A stretch of DNA of 64,000 bases from assembly GCA_001792895.1 (NCBI GenBank), contig MARA01000001.1:3224001-3288000 (forward strand), in the 5' to 3' direction. The DNA is from Lentinus brumalis (Eukaryota > Basidiomycota > Agaricomycetes > Polyporales > Polyporaceae). Shown piece after piece: positions 49,101 through 59,603 of this stretch. Both the position numbers and the translations under genes were made by a program. Below the pieces are notes generated by a model. It saw only the letters and a program-made list of their open reading frames with translations. It did no database searches and was not told the origin of the DNA. Numbering within the stretch: the first letter of the stretch is position 1; each line of letters begins with the position of its first letter.

Positions 49101-49195
49101 GGCAGGCCCAGAGGGATAGACGCCCAAGATCGTCCAAGATGCAACACTGACATCTGGTTCGTGTTCCTCGGACTCCTCATGAGGTGGTTTAAATT
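46146..49195 (-). mobile_element. 5'-truncated non-LTR (LINE-type) retrotransposon
   Basis: A single element on the minus strand encodes an RNase H-like region, a reverse transcriptase and a C-terminal zinc-knuckle region. It begins directly after the stop codon of the aldo/keto reductase gene at 49215. The first in-frame residues (MMSHFYVVNLNHLM) look like flanking sequence, so the 5' end is probably truncated near 49180. No LTRs flank it. The 3' end and any target-site duplication could not be fixed. Confidence 0.75.
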
Positions 49196-49219
49196 TACAA
49201 CGTAGAAGTGAGACATCAC
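46146..49219 (-). pseudogene. Reverse transcriptase with N-terminal RNase H-like domain, frame-broken
   Basis: The upstream part (49219 to about 47122) holds a degenerate RNase H-like domain (LSRAALVALLLALQIVDHRS, FTTDEYLVQSICYWAEHNAK) and reverse transcriptase motifs: GLDQLSYAELF, AVKKPRRDGSDPKNYRAIGL, HAQSGFRKGHRTVNNSLIL, LFVLLLDIENAFPSVN and the catalytic LLIADDVLALS. At the four-G run 47119-47122 (plus strand) the frame shifts. The other frame continues MYRAQVEPHLVYGCEVALDV to the stop at 46146. It includes a zinc knuckle CRFCRKRKAIEKEEHVLLEC. RNase H placed before the RT is a layout known in Agaricomycete elements. The catalytic IADD replaces the usual YADD or FADD. Confidence 0.8.
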
Positions 49220-50703
49220 AAAACAAAGCGGTACAACAAGAAGATGACATGCAGCAAGACGACTGCCAACACGAGCGACGCATTCTCGCGAAGCTTGACC
49301 AAGATGCGCTTCGGAGGACCTTTCGCACCAGCCTCATCAATGGCCGCAATCTCTTCCTCCGTCAGAGGAGCTATGGGACGGGCGTTAGCATGGAGATATA
49401 GCGGGTGGATATCGACTTACGGAGATCGGCGATGGCGAGGTACTCCTCGAGATGCTCTTTGCTCGAGCTAGTCCTAGAGAGCGAACGATGTCAGATGCGG
49501 ACAAGGGCTCATGGGCCATTTGGTAGAGCAGACATACGTGACGACAGCAACGCCCTTACTCCTCACCCAGAGCAGCAGAACCTGAGCGGGAGACGCGTTC
49601 AGCCGCTTAGCAGCGGCCTCCACGGGCTTGTCGACGTGTCCACCGGCCCACCACGTAAGGGATCTGTTGCCAATACATCCATGAGAACGCGAGTAGACGG
49701 GTACATGCGGATAAACGGCACCGACATGAGACTGCTGTACGCCTCCGTAAGGATGCCGTTCTGCCTGCTGTACTCGATGAGCTCCTTGTTCTGCTCATAC
49801 GTGTACGGGTTGAGGAATATCTAGCAGACAGAATGCAAATGAGCATCCCAATGTTAGCGCACTTGGCTGTTTGCTAACGCACCTGGTTGACAGCAGGCTT
49901 GGTCTTCGCAACCTTCAGCAGCTTCTGCATGTCCTCTAGCCTGAAGTTGCTGACACCGATGCTCCTGGTGACCAACAACGCATAAGCATCAGGCTGTCAA
50001 AGCAGTACGAAAGATGCTGACTTCGCCAGCCCGGCCTCCTTGATCTTCTCGAACGCCGCCCAGTCCCGCTCGACGTCCTTCAGCAGGCTGGGCATGTGCA
50101 CCAAATACAAGTCAACCTGCTTGATGCCCATCTGCGGCGCGCAGGAGCGAGGAACGTTAGTATAGTCCCACATCATAACAGCCTCCCATGCACACGGGCG
50201 AGGATGGGTACCGAACACTCACGTTGTCCAGGCTGCTACGGATCGCCTCCTCCATGGGCGACATGCCCGACCACTTCGTCGTAATAAAGAACTCATCACG
50301 AGCGAGGCCGCAGTCGCGAAGAGCGCGTCCGACATAGGGCTCTGTGCCATAAGCTGCGCACCCGAGGGACGACGTCAGTGTACTACTCGCTGTACCCGCA
50401 TACGGAAGAGAGACGCACCCTGCGCGGAGTCGAGGTGGTCGAAGCCGGTCTCGATGGCTTGAATCACTCCGTCGGTGATGTCGCCCTACATACATAGAAA
50501 GAGCGGACGATCAGCGCCATGTGCAATACGTGACCCTAGGCTGGACCCGGCGTACCTTGCCTCTCCACTTCGTCCCCGTCCCGAATGCCATCACCGGCAT
50601 CTGAGTGCAAGACATGTTCGCTCACCCAGACACGGATGGACAACGTTGCACAGATATAGCGCACCTCATTGCCGTCATTGAGCTTGATCGTCCCGAGGGG
50701 CAT
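49215..50703 (-). CDS. Aldo/keto reductase with C-terminal hydrophobic tail (tandem copy 1)
   Basis: NADPH-dependent oxidoreductase of the AKR fold. Exons read MPLGTIKLNDGNE, MPVMAFGTGTKWRGK, VIQAIETGFDHLDSAQ, YGTEPYVGRALRDCGLARDE, FFITTKWSGMSPMEEAIRSS, GIKQVDLYLVHMPSLLKDVE, SIGVSNFRLEDMQKLLKVAK and SSSKEHLEEYLAIADLR. The catalytic tetrad Asp (DSAQ), Tyr (YGTE), Lys (TTKWS) and His (LVHMP) is complete. After GAKGPPKRILVKLREN the protein ends in ASLVLAVVLLHVIFLLYRFV plus Leu, a single hydrophobic helix at the extreme C-terminus. This suggests a tail-anchored, membrane-facing enzyme. It is paralogous to the next gene in intron pattern and tail. Substrate is unknown. Confidence 0.88.
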
Positions 50704-50794
50704 CGTGGCAACTTGCTACAGGATCCTTGTAGCGCAATGGTCGGGTGTAGTTATGTCCGCGAGGGGCAATGGAGGGCCCTGCGTATAACGTGGC

Positions 50795-50811
50795 GGGGGG
50801 GGGGGGGGGGG
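50795..50811 (+). repeat. Poly-G run of 17 bases
   Basis: Seventeen consecutive G residues about 92 bp upstream of the copy 1 start codon. It could form a quadruplex, or be an assembly artefact. Confidence 0.9.
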
Positions 50812-50949
50812 TTCAATGGGGGTCGGATCTCAGGACAGAAAGCAACAACATAGCCATGATCGAACATATATACCGCGGGCACTACAGTGTGAGGGATGAA
50901 CGCAACTTGCAAGCGACGCACCCTGCGCCGGACTTGGATCTGACCATCA

Positions 50950-51006
50950 CATCATATCAGATAAGATAGGGATGCCGACGCCGCGTGCATCTAATCTGAT
51001 ATGATG
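50950..51006. repeat. Inverted repeat containing GATAAG, upstream of reductase copy 1
   Basis: Arms CATCATATCAGATAAG (50950-50965) and CTAATCTGATATGATG (50991-51006) pair at 15 of 16 positions around a 25-nt loop. The left arm contains the GATA-factor core AGATAAG. Confidence 0.75.
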
Positions 51007-51385
51007 CGACTGTCGGTCGGCGTCTAAGAACACGCCGGTGAAGCACACGGAAAGAGTAAGTACTTGGGAGGGAAGGCGGAATGCTTGTTGTGGAAAGAGC
51101 GTCGTCAAATGAGAGAGCCACCCATAATGACCTTTGAGGAGACAGGGACTATGGAATGGGACGAACCTGAACTCCCAGCTCGAGCTTGGCATCTCGAGCG
51201 GAATGTCGGCACGGACGCTAGAACACGGCCGGGTGGCCCGCAACTGGCACCACTGTGCCTGTGACATACGTGAGCAATGCATTTGGAAACACGAAGTACC
51301 TCTGGACGCGATCGTCGACAGTCGCGGAAGCTGATCCTGAGCACGGCAGAACAACTTGGGTCCTGATATGATAGGTCTTGCCCTA

Positions 51386-52796
51386 TCAGTACCAGCGGAA
51401 AGTGTACAGTATCAAACACATCTGCACCAGCCAAATGGCCGTAAAGACATGCTTATTCCTCCGGATCTTCGTCAGAATGCCGCTCGGCGGGCCCTTCGCC
51501 CCGGCCTCGTCTATGGCGGCGACTTCCTCGTCGGTCAGCGCAGCTGCGATGCGAAGAGCGGTTGAGCGGAAGAGGATAGCAGGGTCGTCAAGTGGTGTTA
51601 CGTACGAAGGTCGGCTACGCCGAGGTACTCCTGCAGGTGCTCCTTGCTTGAACTTGTCCTACATCATCGAAAATCAACAGAGGTCCCTGGTTGATACCGT
51701 CGAGTCGAGACGTACGTCACAATAGCAACCCCTTTGCTCCTGACCCAGGCTAAGATGACTTGCGTAGGTGACGCGTTCAAGCGCTTCGCTGCCGCTTGAA
51801 CGGGCTCGTCGACAGGCCCGCCTGGATACTTGGTGATGGGACTGGCAGCGCCAGATTAGCGTCGGTCTTCGCGAAAGTAGAAGTGCTAACTCACGTCAAG
51901 CTGCTATATGCTTCGGTGACAATGCCATGCTTGGCGCTGTACTCCAGGAGTTCCTTGTTCTCCGCGTAGTTGTACGGATGGAAGAGAATCTGTGCATTGT
52001 TCAAGCTTCCGATCCCGGACACCACGAAGTAAAAGCGCAAACCTGGTTGACGGCTGGCTTCACCTTCGCAACCTTGACCAGCTTCTGCAACAACTGCAGG
52101 TCAAAGTTGCTGACGCCTATGCTCCTACAGAATACCATGTCAGCTTAGCTAGACATCGGACCAGAGCTCTCACGTACTTGGACAAACCAGACTCCTTGAT
52201 CTTCTCGAATTCTGCCCAATCTGCCTCGAGATCCTTGACAAAGTGCGGGTTGTGAATGAGGTACAGATCGACGTTCTTTACCCCGAGCTACGACGGAAAA
52301 CATGTCGGCGCGACAGAGATGGTAATCTATGTGAGCACGCACATTGGTGAGGCTGTTCTCGATGGCCTCTGGGATAGACGTGAGGCCGGACCACTTTGTG
52401 GTGATGTACAACTCGGAACGCTCAACCGCGGTATCGCGAAGGGCCCGACCGACACTATCCTCAGTCTGGTACCCTAAAAGTTGCACTTCTGTGAGATTTG
52501 GTGGCGTTATATCGGGGATAGCGACATACACTGTGCGGAGTCAATGTGAGAGAACCCAGTCTCAATGGCTTGGATCACGTAGTCAGTGACGTCCTGATTT
52601 CAGACCGAGTAGTTCATTAACGACATATCCACGAGGAATGCGTTTCTAAGGACGCACCTGACCCTTCCACTTGGAACCCGTCCCAAACGCGATGACGGGC
52701 ATCTAGCGCGTCGTCGAAGTGAGCGGCCGTTCAGTACAGGGAGACGGAGAGGCTCACCTCATGGCCATCATTCAGCTTGACCGTCCCATATGCCAT
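51386..52796 (-). CDS. Aldo/keto reductase with C-terminal hydrophobic tail (tandem copy 2)
   Basis: Same architecture as copy 1. Exons read MAYGTVKLNDGHE, MPVIAFGTGSKWKGQ, VIQAIETGFSHIDSAQ, YQTEDSVGRALRDTAVERSE, LYITTKWSGLTSIPEAIENS, GVKNVDLYLIHNPHFVKDLE, SIGVSNFDLQLLQKLVKVAK, ILFHPYNYAENKELLEYSAK and SSSKEHLQEYLGVADLR. The tetrad Asp, Tyr, Lys and His is intact. The tail reads RRNKHVFTAIWLVQMCLILY then TFRWY, shorter but still hydrophobic. The Tyr codon is split from DSAQ by an intron (GTATGT..TTTTAG). It shares a 288-bp divergent promoter with the severin gene, which contains a 12-bp perfect palindrome. Confidence 0.88.
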
Positions 52797-52954
52797 GTTC
52801 CCAAAGTTGCACGTTCAGCAGTCAACACGGAAGGGTAAGACGTGCCCGTTAACACCAGTAGTGTACGGCGAGGAGTGCGAGTGAACTCGGACTCTCATGC
52901 TGAGTGAGTGGGAGAGTGATACGCAAGAGGCGCCAATGGTTGGGTCATGCAGAG

Positions 52955-52981
52955 GAGATTAGATTAAGCTAATCTAATCTC
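52955..52981. repeat. Perfect 12-bp palindrome in the reductase copy 2 / severin promoter
   Basis: Arms GAGATTAGATTA (52955-52966) and TAATCTAATCTC (52970-52981) surround AGC. It lies in the 288 bp between the two start codons and shares TAATCT with the hairpin upstream of copy 1, so it may be a related regulatory site. Confidence 0.8.
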
Positions 52982-53083
52982 TGAGGCAATGACATGTCCT
53001 CGGAGTTCGGACGACAACGCAGCTGCTCTCCCTCCGTCCCATACATATACATACCACACCTTTCCACTTTGCAGTCGGACAAT

Positions 53084-54463
53084 ATGGCTCACTTAACGAG
53101 ACCTACACAATACAACATTGAGGACTCGAATATCGCGCTGCTAGGGTCAGATGTGAGTGGACCTCCCGGCACTCGCAGAACCATGCTAAGTAGCCGCATT
53201 TGTCCAGCTCGAGAAGACAGTTCGAGAGCATGCTGGAGACAGAGAGACAGCATGGGACGCTGCTGGCAAGCAACCTGGCACACAGATATGGAGGGTCGAG
53301 CACTTTACCGTGAAGGAGTGGCCGAAGTCCCACTTCGGACACTTCTACGACGGCGACTCGTATATCGTCCTACACGTGCGTTTATCTCGTATGTTCCTGA
53401 GGCTCTGACATGTTAACTCTTGATGAAGACGTACAAGAAAGATCCTGACACCGAGGATCTGTCTTACGATCTACACTTCTGGCTAGGCTCCGAAACAACC
53501 CAGGACGAGGCAGGAACAGCCGCGTATAAGACGGTCGAGCTTGACGACCGTACGCCACGTTTCCCTTCTACTTACTACCGTCACTCTGACACAGTCCAGA
53601 CCTGGGCGGCGTCCCCGTCCAGTACCGCGAGATTCAGTCGTACGAGTCCTCCCGCTTCCTCTCCTACTTCCCCAAGTTCGTCTGCCTTCACGGCGGCGTC
53701 GCATCAGGCTTCCACCATGTCACCGAGGCCCCTCCAGACAACACTCGTCGCCTCTTTCGCATCAGCTCCACGCAGGTCGGCGGGCGCGCCACCGCACTGC
53801 AGATCCGCGAGGTCCCTGCAGCAGGATCGAGCATCGAGCAGGGCGGGGTGTACGTACTCGACATGGGCGACAAGGTCTGGCAGTTCAACACGCAAGACGC
53901 GGTGGGCAAGGTCAAGTTCAAGGCGGCCGAGTTCGTGCAGTCACTCGTGAACGAACGGCAGAGCCAGTGCGACACTACTGTCTATGGTCAGTCTCCATCT
54001 CCAGCTTCCCGATATCAATGTGCGAATGGTGTCGCTGAGTGTGTCTGATCTGGCAGATGAGCATGGGCAAGGTGCCGGGATATTCCTCGCCGAACTGGAC
54101 CTCCTCGAGGTTCCACCAGCATCGACCGCTGCCGCAGAGAGTGCGCCCGAGAAGACGCTCTTCCGTCTCTCCGATGCCAACGGCGATGTCACCTTCGAGC
54201 CTGTGGACCCCCCGACGGAATCCTCTCTCTCTCCCGAAGATGCGTTCATCCTGGACGACAGCGGGAACCGTGCCGAGCCTGCGATATACATCTGGGTTGG
54301 GAGCAGGGCGTCGCGCACGGAGCGCCGGCTCGCGCTCGAGTACGGGCAGCGCTACTTGTACAAACACAGGCAGAGCGGCGGCCGTGCGGCGCTGGCTACG
54401 CACATAGTGCGGATGGACGAAGGACGAGAGACGGATGCATTCAAGGCTGCCATTGCGTCTTAG
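53084..54463 (+). CDS. Severin/fragmin-type actin-binding protein (gelsolin repeats)
   Basis: A short gelsolin-family protein that would cap or sever actin filaments in the cytoplasm. Exons read MAHLTRPTQYNIEDSNIALL, QIWRVEHFTVKEWPKSHFGH with FYDGDSYIVLH (repeat 1), DPDTEDLSYDLHFWLGSETT and QDEAGTAAYKTVELDD, then HLGGVPVQYREIQSYESSRF, LSYFPKFVCLHGGVASGFHH, RLFRISSTQVGGRATALQIR (repeat 2) and a third repeat with AFILDDSGNRAEPAIYIWVG and AALATHIVRMDEGRETDAFK. Three repeats is the normal severin size. The acceptor GTCCAG before ACCTGG keeps the frame across the third intron. Confidence 0.88.
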
Positions 54464-54679
54464 CAGGGGGAAATGACATAATTGCCGGGAACTATGGACA
54501 CTGACTCAGGATGGAACGATACCAGATGTGCTTGCCGTGCCAGCGGATGAGAATGGTCCTAAAGAATGTGTATGATACCAACAGTGCTTCGCGATGTTGC
54601 GACCTCTAACCCGAGCTGCCTACGTACATCTTTATACAACAGTGATCCGCGTGCAAGAACATACATTGCATGAGTACAA

Positions 54680-57037
54680 TCAGTACAGAGACACACCTCC
54701 AATTTCGTCGTCAGCATCATCATCGCTACTGCTATCGATGTCCATCGACTCGTCACTGCTCTGCTCGTCCGGGTCTGGTTCCCACAGATGAACTGAGAAC
54801 ACATCCGCGTTGCCTTCTTGCCGCAATATGCTGTAGTCCTCATAAGCGGCCGCCCGGCTGAGTGAGGAGGACTGAGGACGTACTGGTCGAAGAGCGCAAT
54901 AGCCCCACTGTCACCATCCTCGTCGTCATCGCTCGCCGGGTCGTCCATCACGCCCATCGCGCGGAGGAACGCCTCCCGCGTAGACGGGCTGGACATGGCG
55001 ACCGTGCGTACTGCCTTCGGAGTCAGCTCCAAAGATTCGGTGCATGGGGAAGAGGAGGTCGGGCTGTGGAGGCGGATGTAGCGCTCGATCCCTGCGGTGA
55101 GAATGTATGGGCGATAGGGGTGGATGAGCGCGGTGTTTACGATGGAGTCGTGGCCTGCAAGCATGATGGGTAAGTGTGTGGACAGTTAAGGGGGCGGCAC
55201 TGCGCACCTGTGAGAGGAGCGAGCGGCGTGGAGAGGTCTACCGGAACGTATCTTGGTCCGGTCATCGATGATGCGTATCCTGAGCATCGGGACACCTCTC
55301 GTGAAAACATGTCTTGGGAACTCGAGGGGTACAGAGACTCACCAATCTCTCCGGGGTGGCGATTCCTGGCCCAATCCGAAAACTCTACCACTGAGCGACC
55401 CTCTAGGAGGGCAGCCTCGTCTGGTACCCTCCAGAGGTACGTTCGGAAGTCGTCCGAGCCGTTCACATAGTACGAATCCTGGTCGGATCCCAAGCTCCCA
55501 AAGCTACCATGCTGCACATGTGATCGTGAGCATGAACAGGCAAGGATGCGGGAAATGTGGTATGGATAGGAGGTAAGGAGGTATTACACGAACCTTCATC
55601 GTACAACAATTGGCGTACGTCCGGTCTCCTGGGAGGACGCGCTCTCCGTTCGGTAGGTGCTTGCCGCTGAACGTCGCGATGGGATAGGGGTCGTTCAAAC
55701 CGTAAAGCGTGGGCACATGGTGCTGCGAATGGAATCAGAGTTCGCGCGCGGGCGTATTGCTCAAGACTAGGCACTCACTAGCATTGTGACAGCAAGTCTA
55801 CGCCCTGAGACACACGTTCAGACTGACATTTCACTGCGCCTGCAACAAAGCCTACCTTCGCGATCAAAGACTAGGCTGCTCACTTCGGGCCTGGCCATCC
55901 GCGGCGTGCCTTGCCTCGCTATTGTGGTGACATACTGAAGACGGTGAGAGATCCTGGCTGCGGCTAACATAAGCACTCACTTTATGCACGATGCCTTGCT
56001 GGCGACGCTGCGATAGCGGCCCGAACGCCATCCGGACGTCGCGCAGGCAAAGTTGACCGCGGTTGTCGCTGGTTGCGAAGATGTGGGTCATCGTAGGGTG
56101 ATATTGCACAGAGGTAAATTCCGCGTCATGCTGGAGGGTGCGCTGCGTCTGGGAATACTGGGGATGCTCTCGCATGTCGTGCAGTATGATACGCCCGTCC
56201 TCGCTGAAAAGGCGCGTGTCAATATGGTAAGAGGATGCAGGCGAAAGAGCCATCTTACGCAGCGCTGAGCAATAGATGGTCTTGTTCCGGATGACACGAG
56301 ATCGCACGTATACTGTCCTGATACTGCCATTTGGGATGTCTATAAATCGAGAGAGGGAAGGGCCCGTACCTCATGCTGACTGTTGCTCCAACTGAAAGAG
56401 TTGGAACCATCTCCCACATGACCGACAGGCGAATTCAGGTGTGAGAGATCGAACTGGAATATGTCGTCTCGGGTGTCCCCGCTGGTTACGATACGGTAAG
56501 CACGCAAAATGTCCCTCAGCGCACGTACTCACGAGTAAAGATATCGCCCGGAAGCTGAGAAGGCTAGGGTGAAGACGTTCGACTGTACTCTGTGAATATT
56601 CCCCAGGTGTAGTGACACTTTCAAGGCTCACCCTTGGTCCATAGAATGTCCATGCTGGTTTAGATAATTCCTCTTGATTGAAGTCCCATAAGTGCACGCA
56701 CGGATCTAGACACATAGATGACGTCTTCAGAGTCTGGTGCAAGGAGACAGAGTATGGTTCGCACCATCCCCTGCGCTAGCGAGCCACCGTCCGTCTGGCG
56801 AGAAGGTCAATGCGTTCACGCATGATGTATGACCGACCAGTTTCCTGATGATACCGTGCAAGCCAGTCAGTAGACGTTCCTCGCTGACTCGCGAACTCCT
56901 AACTTTGAGTATGGCAGCCCATCCTGCAGCAGCGCATCAATCGCGCGTCGTCGTACCACCGTTGGATGTATCTTCTTCTCAGTCTCCGTAGCGTTCAGGT
57001 GTAGCAGCTGTCGGGGTTTGGACGGTCCAGCTTCCAT
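54680..57037 (-). CDS. WD40 repeat protein, DCAF-like
   Basis: Spliced WD40 protein starting MEAGPSKPRQLLHLNATETE. Repeats include KLVGHTSCVNALTFSPDGRW, DPCVHLWDFNQEELSKPAWT, VFTLAFSASGRYLYS, EDGRIILHDMREHPQYSQTQ, FTSVQYHPTMTHIFATSDNR, GQLCLRDVRMAFGPLSQRRQ, YYVNGSDDFRTYLWRVPDEA and HDSIVNTALIHPYRPYILTA. The helix before the first repeat, the DVR strings and the overall order recall DDB1-CUL4 associated factors of the DCAF5/DCAF8 kind, which act as substrate receptors; this is inference. The last exon ends in an acidic, Ser-rich tail (DEQSSDESMDIDSSSDDDAD). The ATG at 57037 is preferred because the frame upstream lacks a nearer start. Confidence 0.8.
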
Positions 57038-57801
57038 GAGCCTTGAATCTTGGCGGCCCAGTCTCACAAGAATGTTGAGTGTTCCGGGTATTCCAAACAC
57101 GCCTTCAAGTCTTCCGCTCGGCACCCGAGTGCCTTGAAGTGGTCCAGAATAACGGAGCGAATGAACTGTGGCTAGGAGATGGTGGCGGTCACGAACCGAA
57201 GTTCGTTTGCGCGCGACGCGTACCGCAGGCGCCTCTTGACGTACTCTTGACGCGCCTTGGACGAGCTTGAATGTTAACTTGTAGCTTGACTCTCAAAGTT
57301 CTACTTGGAGCACTCTATCGACCTCATCGCCATGTACGCGCGAAACCGGTCGCTAATGAAGCGTGGTATCTCTGTGTGGGGCAGCCTGGTCGACGTACCG
57401 GAGGCGCGGTCAATGTCAAGGGTAGTGTCTCTGCTGATGCATGATGGTCGGTGAGCAGTCCCATGCATCTTTGACCCTCCGCGCGTTGAGTGTTTGCCTG
57501 ACCGTGTCCGTTCAATGGAAGGCATTTGTTCAGTCTCTAGGAGGCGGTTTCTTAGACATGTCCACTCCGCCATGCGAAGATCTCCCCACTGTGAAGCCTG
57601 AGACTAGGAAACCCCACTGGCTGTTGGACATCCATTATCTCATGCATCGTTGTAAGTGGCTATCACTTGTTGGAGAAGAGGGAGTCGCGGGTTTTGTTGG
57701 CAGTCTGATGCATACAGATGGCAGTAGCACGTCGCGAGAATCTGGGCCCGTGCACCCCAGCGTTCCGTTAACTCCTCCATCCTCCTTCGTCTCAAACCTG
57801 C
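57038..57801. other. Intergenic up to the MULE insertion site
   Basis: 764 bp. The promoter of the WD40 gene lies here; a 124-codon plus-strand frame at 57441-57815 is unrecognised. Confidence 0.4.
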
Positions 57802-57810
57802 TGAAGCAAG
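57802..57810 (+). repeat. Left 9-bp target-site duplication of the MULE
   Basis: TGAAGCAAG directly abuts the left inverted repeat and recurs immediately after the right inverted repeat at 63577-63585. Nine base pairs is the usual Mutator-superfamily duplication length. Confidence 0.9.
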
Positions 57811-57903
57811 AGTGAATGCAAAGCACCCAGCACGATGCGACGCAGAAGCGCCCTAAGTTTCCATATCGGGTAGATAATCTCAGGGTCGATTAAATCGAGG
57901 AAT
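57811..57903 (+). repeat. MULE left TIR, outer segment
   Basis: 93 bp that equal the reverse complement of 63484-63576. It ends at CGAGGAAT, where the nested insertion starts. Confidence 0.92.
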
Positions 57904-58530
57904 TCCGATTCCACCAGGAATCGGTCCAGGCTCCTGCCCATCCGCCGCTTCGGGTTGAGGCCAGAATCTCACAGGCGGGAGGTACAGTGAGGCGCAATCC
58001 GAGGAGCGAGCACTTGCTGTATCCTCCGAGCGGGGTCACGTGCTTTGTAGTTGTTGGGCCTCAACCCTCAGCGACGGCTGGCACCAATCACAAACAAACA
58101 TCGGGATCGGCTGATTCGCGCCCAAGCCTTCCTCCATTTAGTAGTGGTCCGGGGAGATGCAGGAACTTCCCCTTGGACGTAAACCCGCAATGGCTTTCCT
58201 GAGGAGGCTCTCGGTGCTGCTGGCTAGGCAGTCGCAAAGCTTTCGGCGGCCATGGATGAGATTGTCGGCATTCTCTGCCAACTCCCGCTGACGGGAGGAT
58301 GCCATATATGGGGCTTTCCCGAGCGGCTATCAGCCCGAGACCGATGCTTGTTCGTGTTTGGTGCCAGCCGTCGCTGAGGGTTGAGGCCAACAATGCACTA
58401 TTCACGTGATCCGGCGCTATGAACCACTTGAAGCGCTCCTCCCCTGTAGAGATTCCACCTTGCCCCCGCCTTGGAGAATCTGCCTCAACCCGAAGCGGCG
58501 GATGGGCAGGAGCCTGGAATCGGTCAGTCC
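57904..58530. repeat. Foldback (long imperfect inverted repeat) at the 5' end of the nested insertion
   Basis: Two perfectly paired blocks anchor the arms: 57925-57961 with 58482-58518 (37 bp) and 58057-58086 with 58359-58388 (30 bp). Sequence between and beyond them also pairs imperfectly, giving arms of roughly 200 bp around a 200-bp centre. A small hairpin CCGATTCC/GGAATCGG (57905-57924) sits at the outer left edge. No coding capacity is seen in it. Confidence 0.8.
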
Positions 58531-58775
58531 TCTAGCAACCACAACGCTCAACGCACGTGACTTCGCATACACCCTCATTCCCCCGAACGTCCACCCGGTT
58601 CTCCTCGTCGTTTTTGCACCCGCTGTCTGCTTCCGCCGCTTGTTTGACCACCGAGCTTTCAATTATATAGCACAGGTCTTCGCCTAGTTTCGAGAATCTC
58701 CCCACTCTCGCCTCTGTCCGCACCAGTGAGTGTTCTCTCCATTTCCTGCAGCGCTATGTTGATACGTTGGCAGCC

Positions 58776-59603
58776 ATGTCCGTGGACCAGCCTGTGCATT
58801 CCCCGTTGTCTTCCGGCTCGCGTTTCACGCGCGGTGAGTACTCATCCGCATAACATATCAACCACGTTTTTAAAGTCACTGCAGCGAAGCTTGGAAGTGT
58901 ACTCACACGCTCTGAAGTACTGCAACTGCGTCTCCTATGTGGATCTCTGCCGTCGAGTGATCACACCGCGCAATATCAGCGTACCGTCCGCATAGAGGAA
59001 GCCGTGGCTCTGTGCCCCAGTGACTCCGTGCTCATTGCCATTCAGGCCTCTGTGACATTGTCGTCCACCTCTGCCATGACGGAAATTGTTAGTTGTGCAC
59101 AATTACACGGTATCCGCGTCAGGCGTACCATGAGTAACAGGACTGCGTCGTCGGGTCTGCTGAACGCGCACGCATGTACAGATTCTTGCCTCGAACTCGC
59201 CGCTGTCCTATATGTCACCTCTGTGTATCATACAGATACACGTTCTGTATTGTCCTCCGAGCCTTCGCTTGACCCTGTCCTCTTCCCTCCGGCTGTGCCT
59301 CGATCGGAAGTTGCCCAAATTGTCCAGGAATGGTGTAAAGCATCTAGTGGACTCGTAGTTGGAGCAACCGTGTGCTGCCTGTGTGCGCCTTACTCCGCAT
59401 TCGGATGTGTCCCGCGTGCGGGATACTTCATGAATCATTGGACCTTTCCGTGTTGGAACGGCCTGGGGAATTCGTTACCCGTGCAGAGCGGCTTAGTTTC
59501 TCGACTCCTGTCCATAAATTTCCAGGTCCCATACTGTGTCAGGAAGGCGTGGAACACCAAGGTGACGATAGTTACAGGCTCGTCGTTTGCAAGCCGTGTC
59601 TAG
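58776..59603 (+). CDS. Spliced ORF inside the nested insertion, possibly the N-terminal part of a transposon helicase-like protein
   Basis: ATG 58776 opens MSVDQPVHSPLSSGSRFTR. An intron (GTGAGT at 58834 to CTGCAG at 58884) joins in phase to KLGSVLTRSEVLQLRLLCGS. The frame continues through SAMTEIVSCAQLHGIRVRRT, LNAHACTDSCLELAAVLYVT and RSEVAQIVQEWCKASSGLVV to a stop at 59603, about 258 residues. The H-x-C-x4-C knuckle followed by an IVxxWC segment recalls the N-terminal region of large Agaricomycete proteins annotated as Helitron-associated helicases. I recall that only loosely. No helicase or Rep motifs are present, so if the comparison is right the element is truncated and non-autonomous. 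Confidence 0.4.

Larger units (their letters stand above)
50704..51385. other. Intergenic between tandem reductases
   Basis: 682 bp holding the copy 1 promoter, a 17-base G run and an imperfect hairpin (separate entries). No gene seen. Confidence 0.45.
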
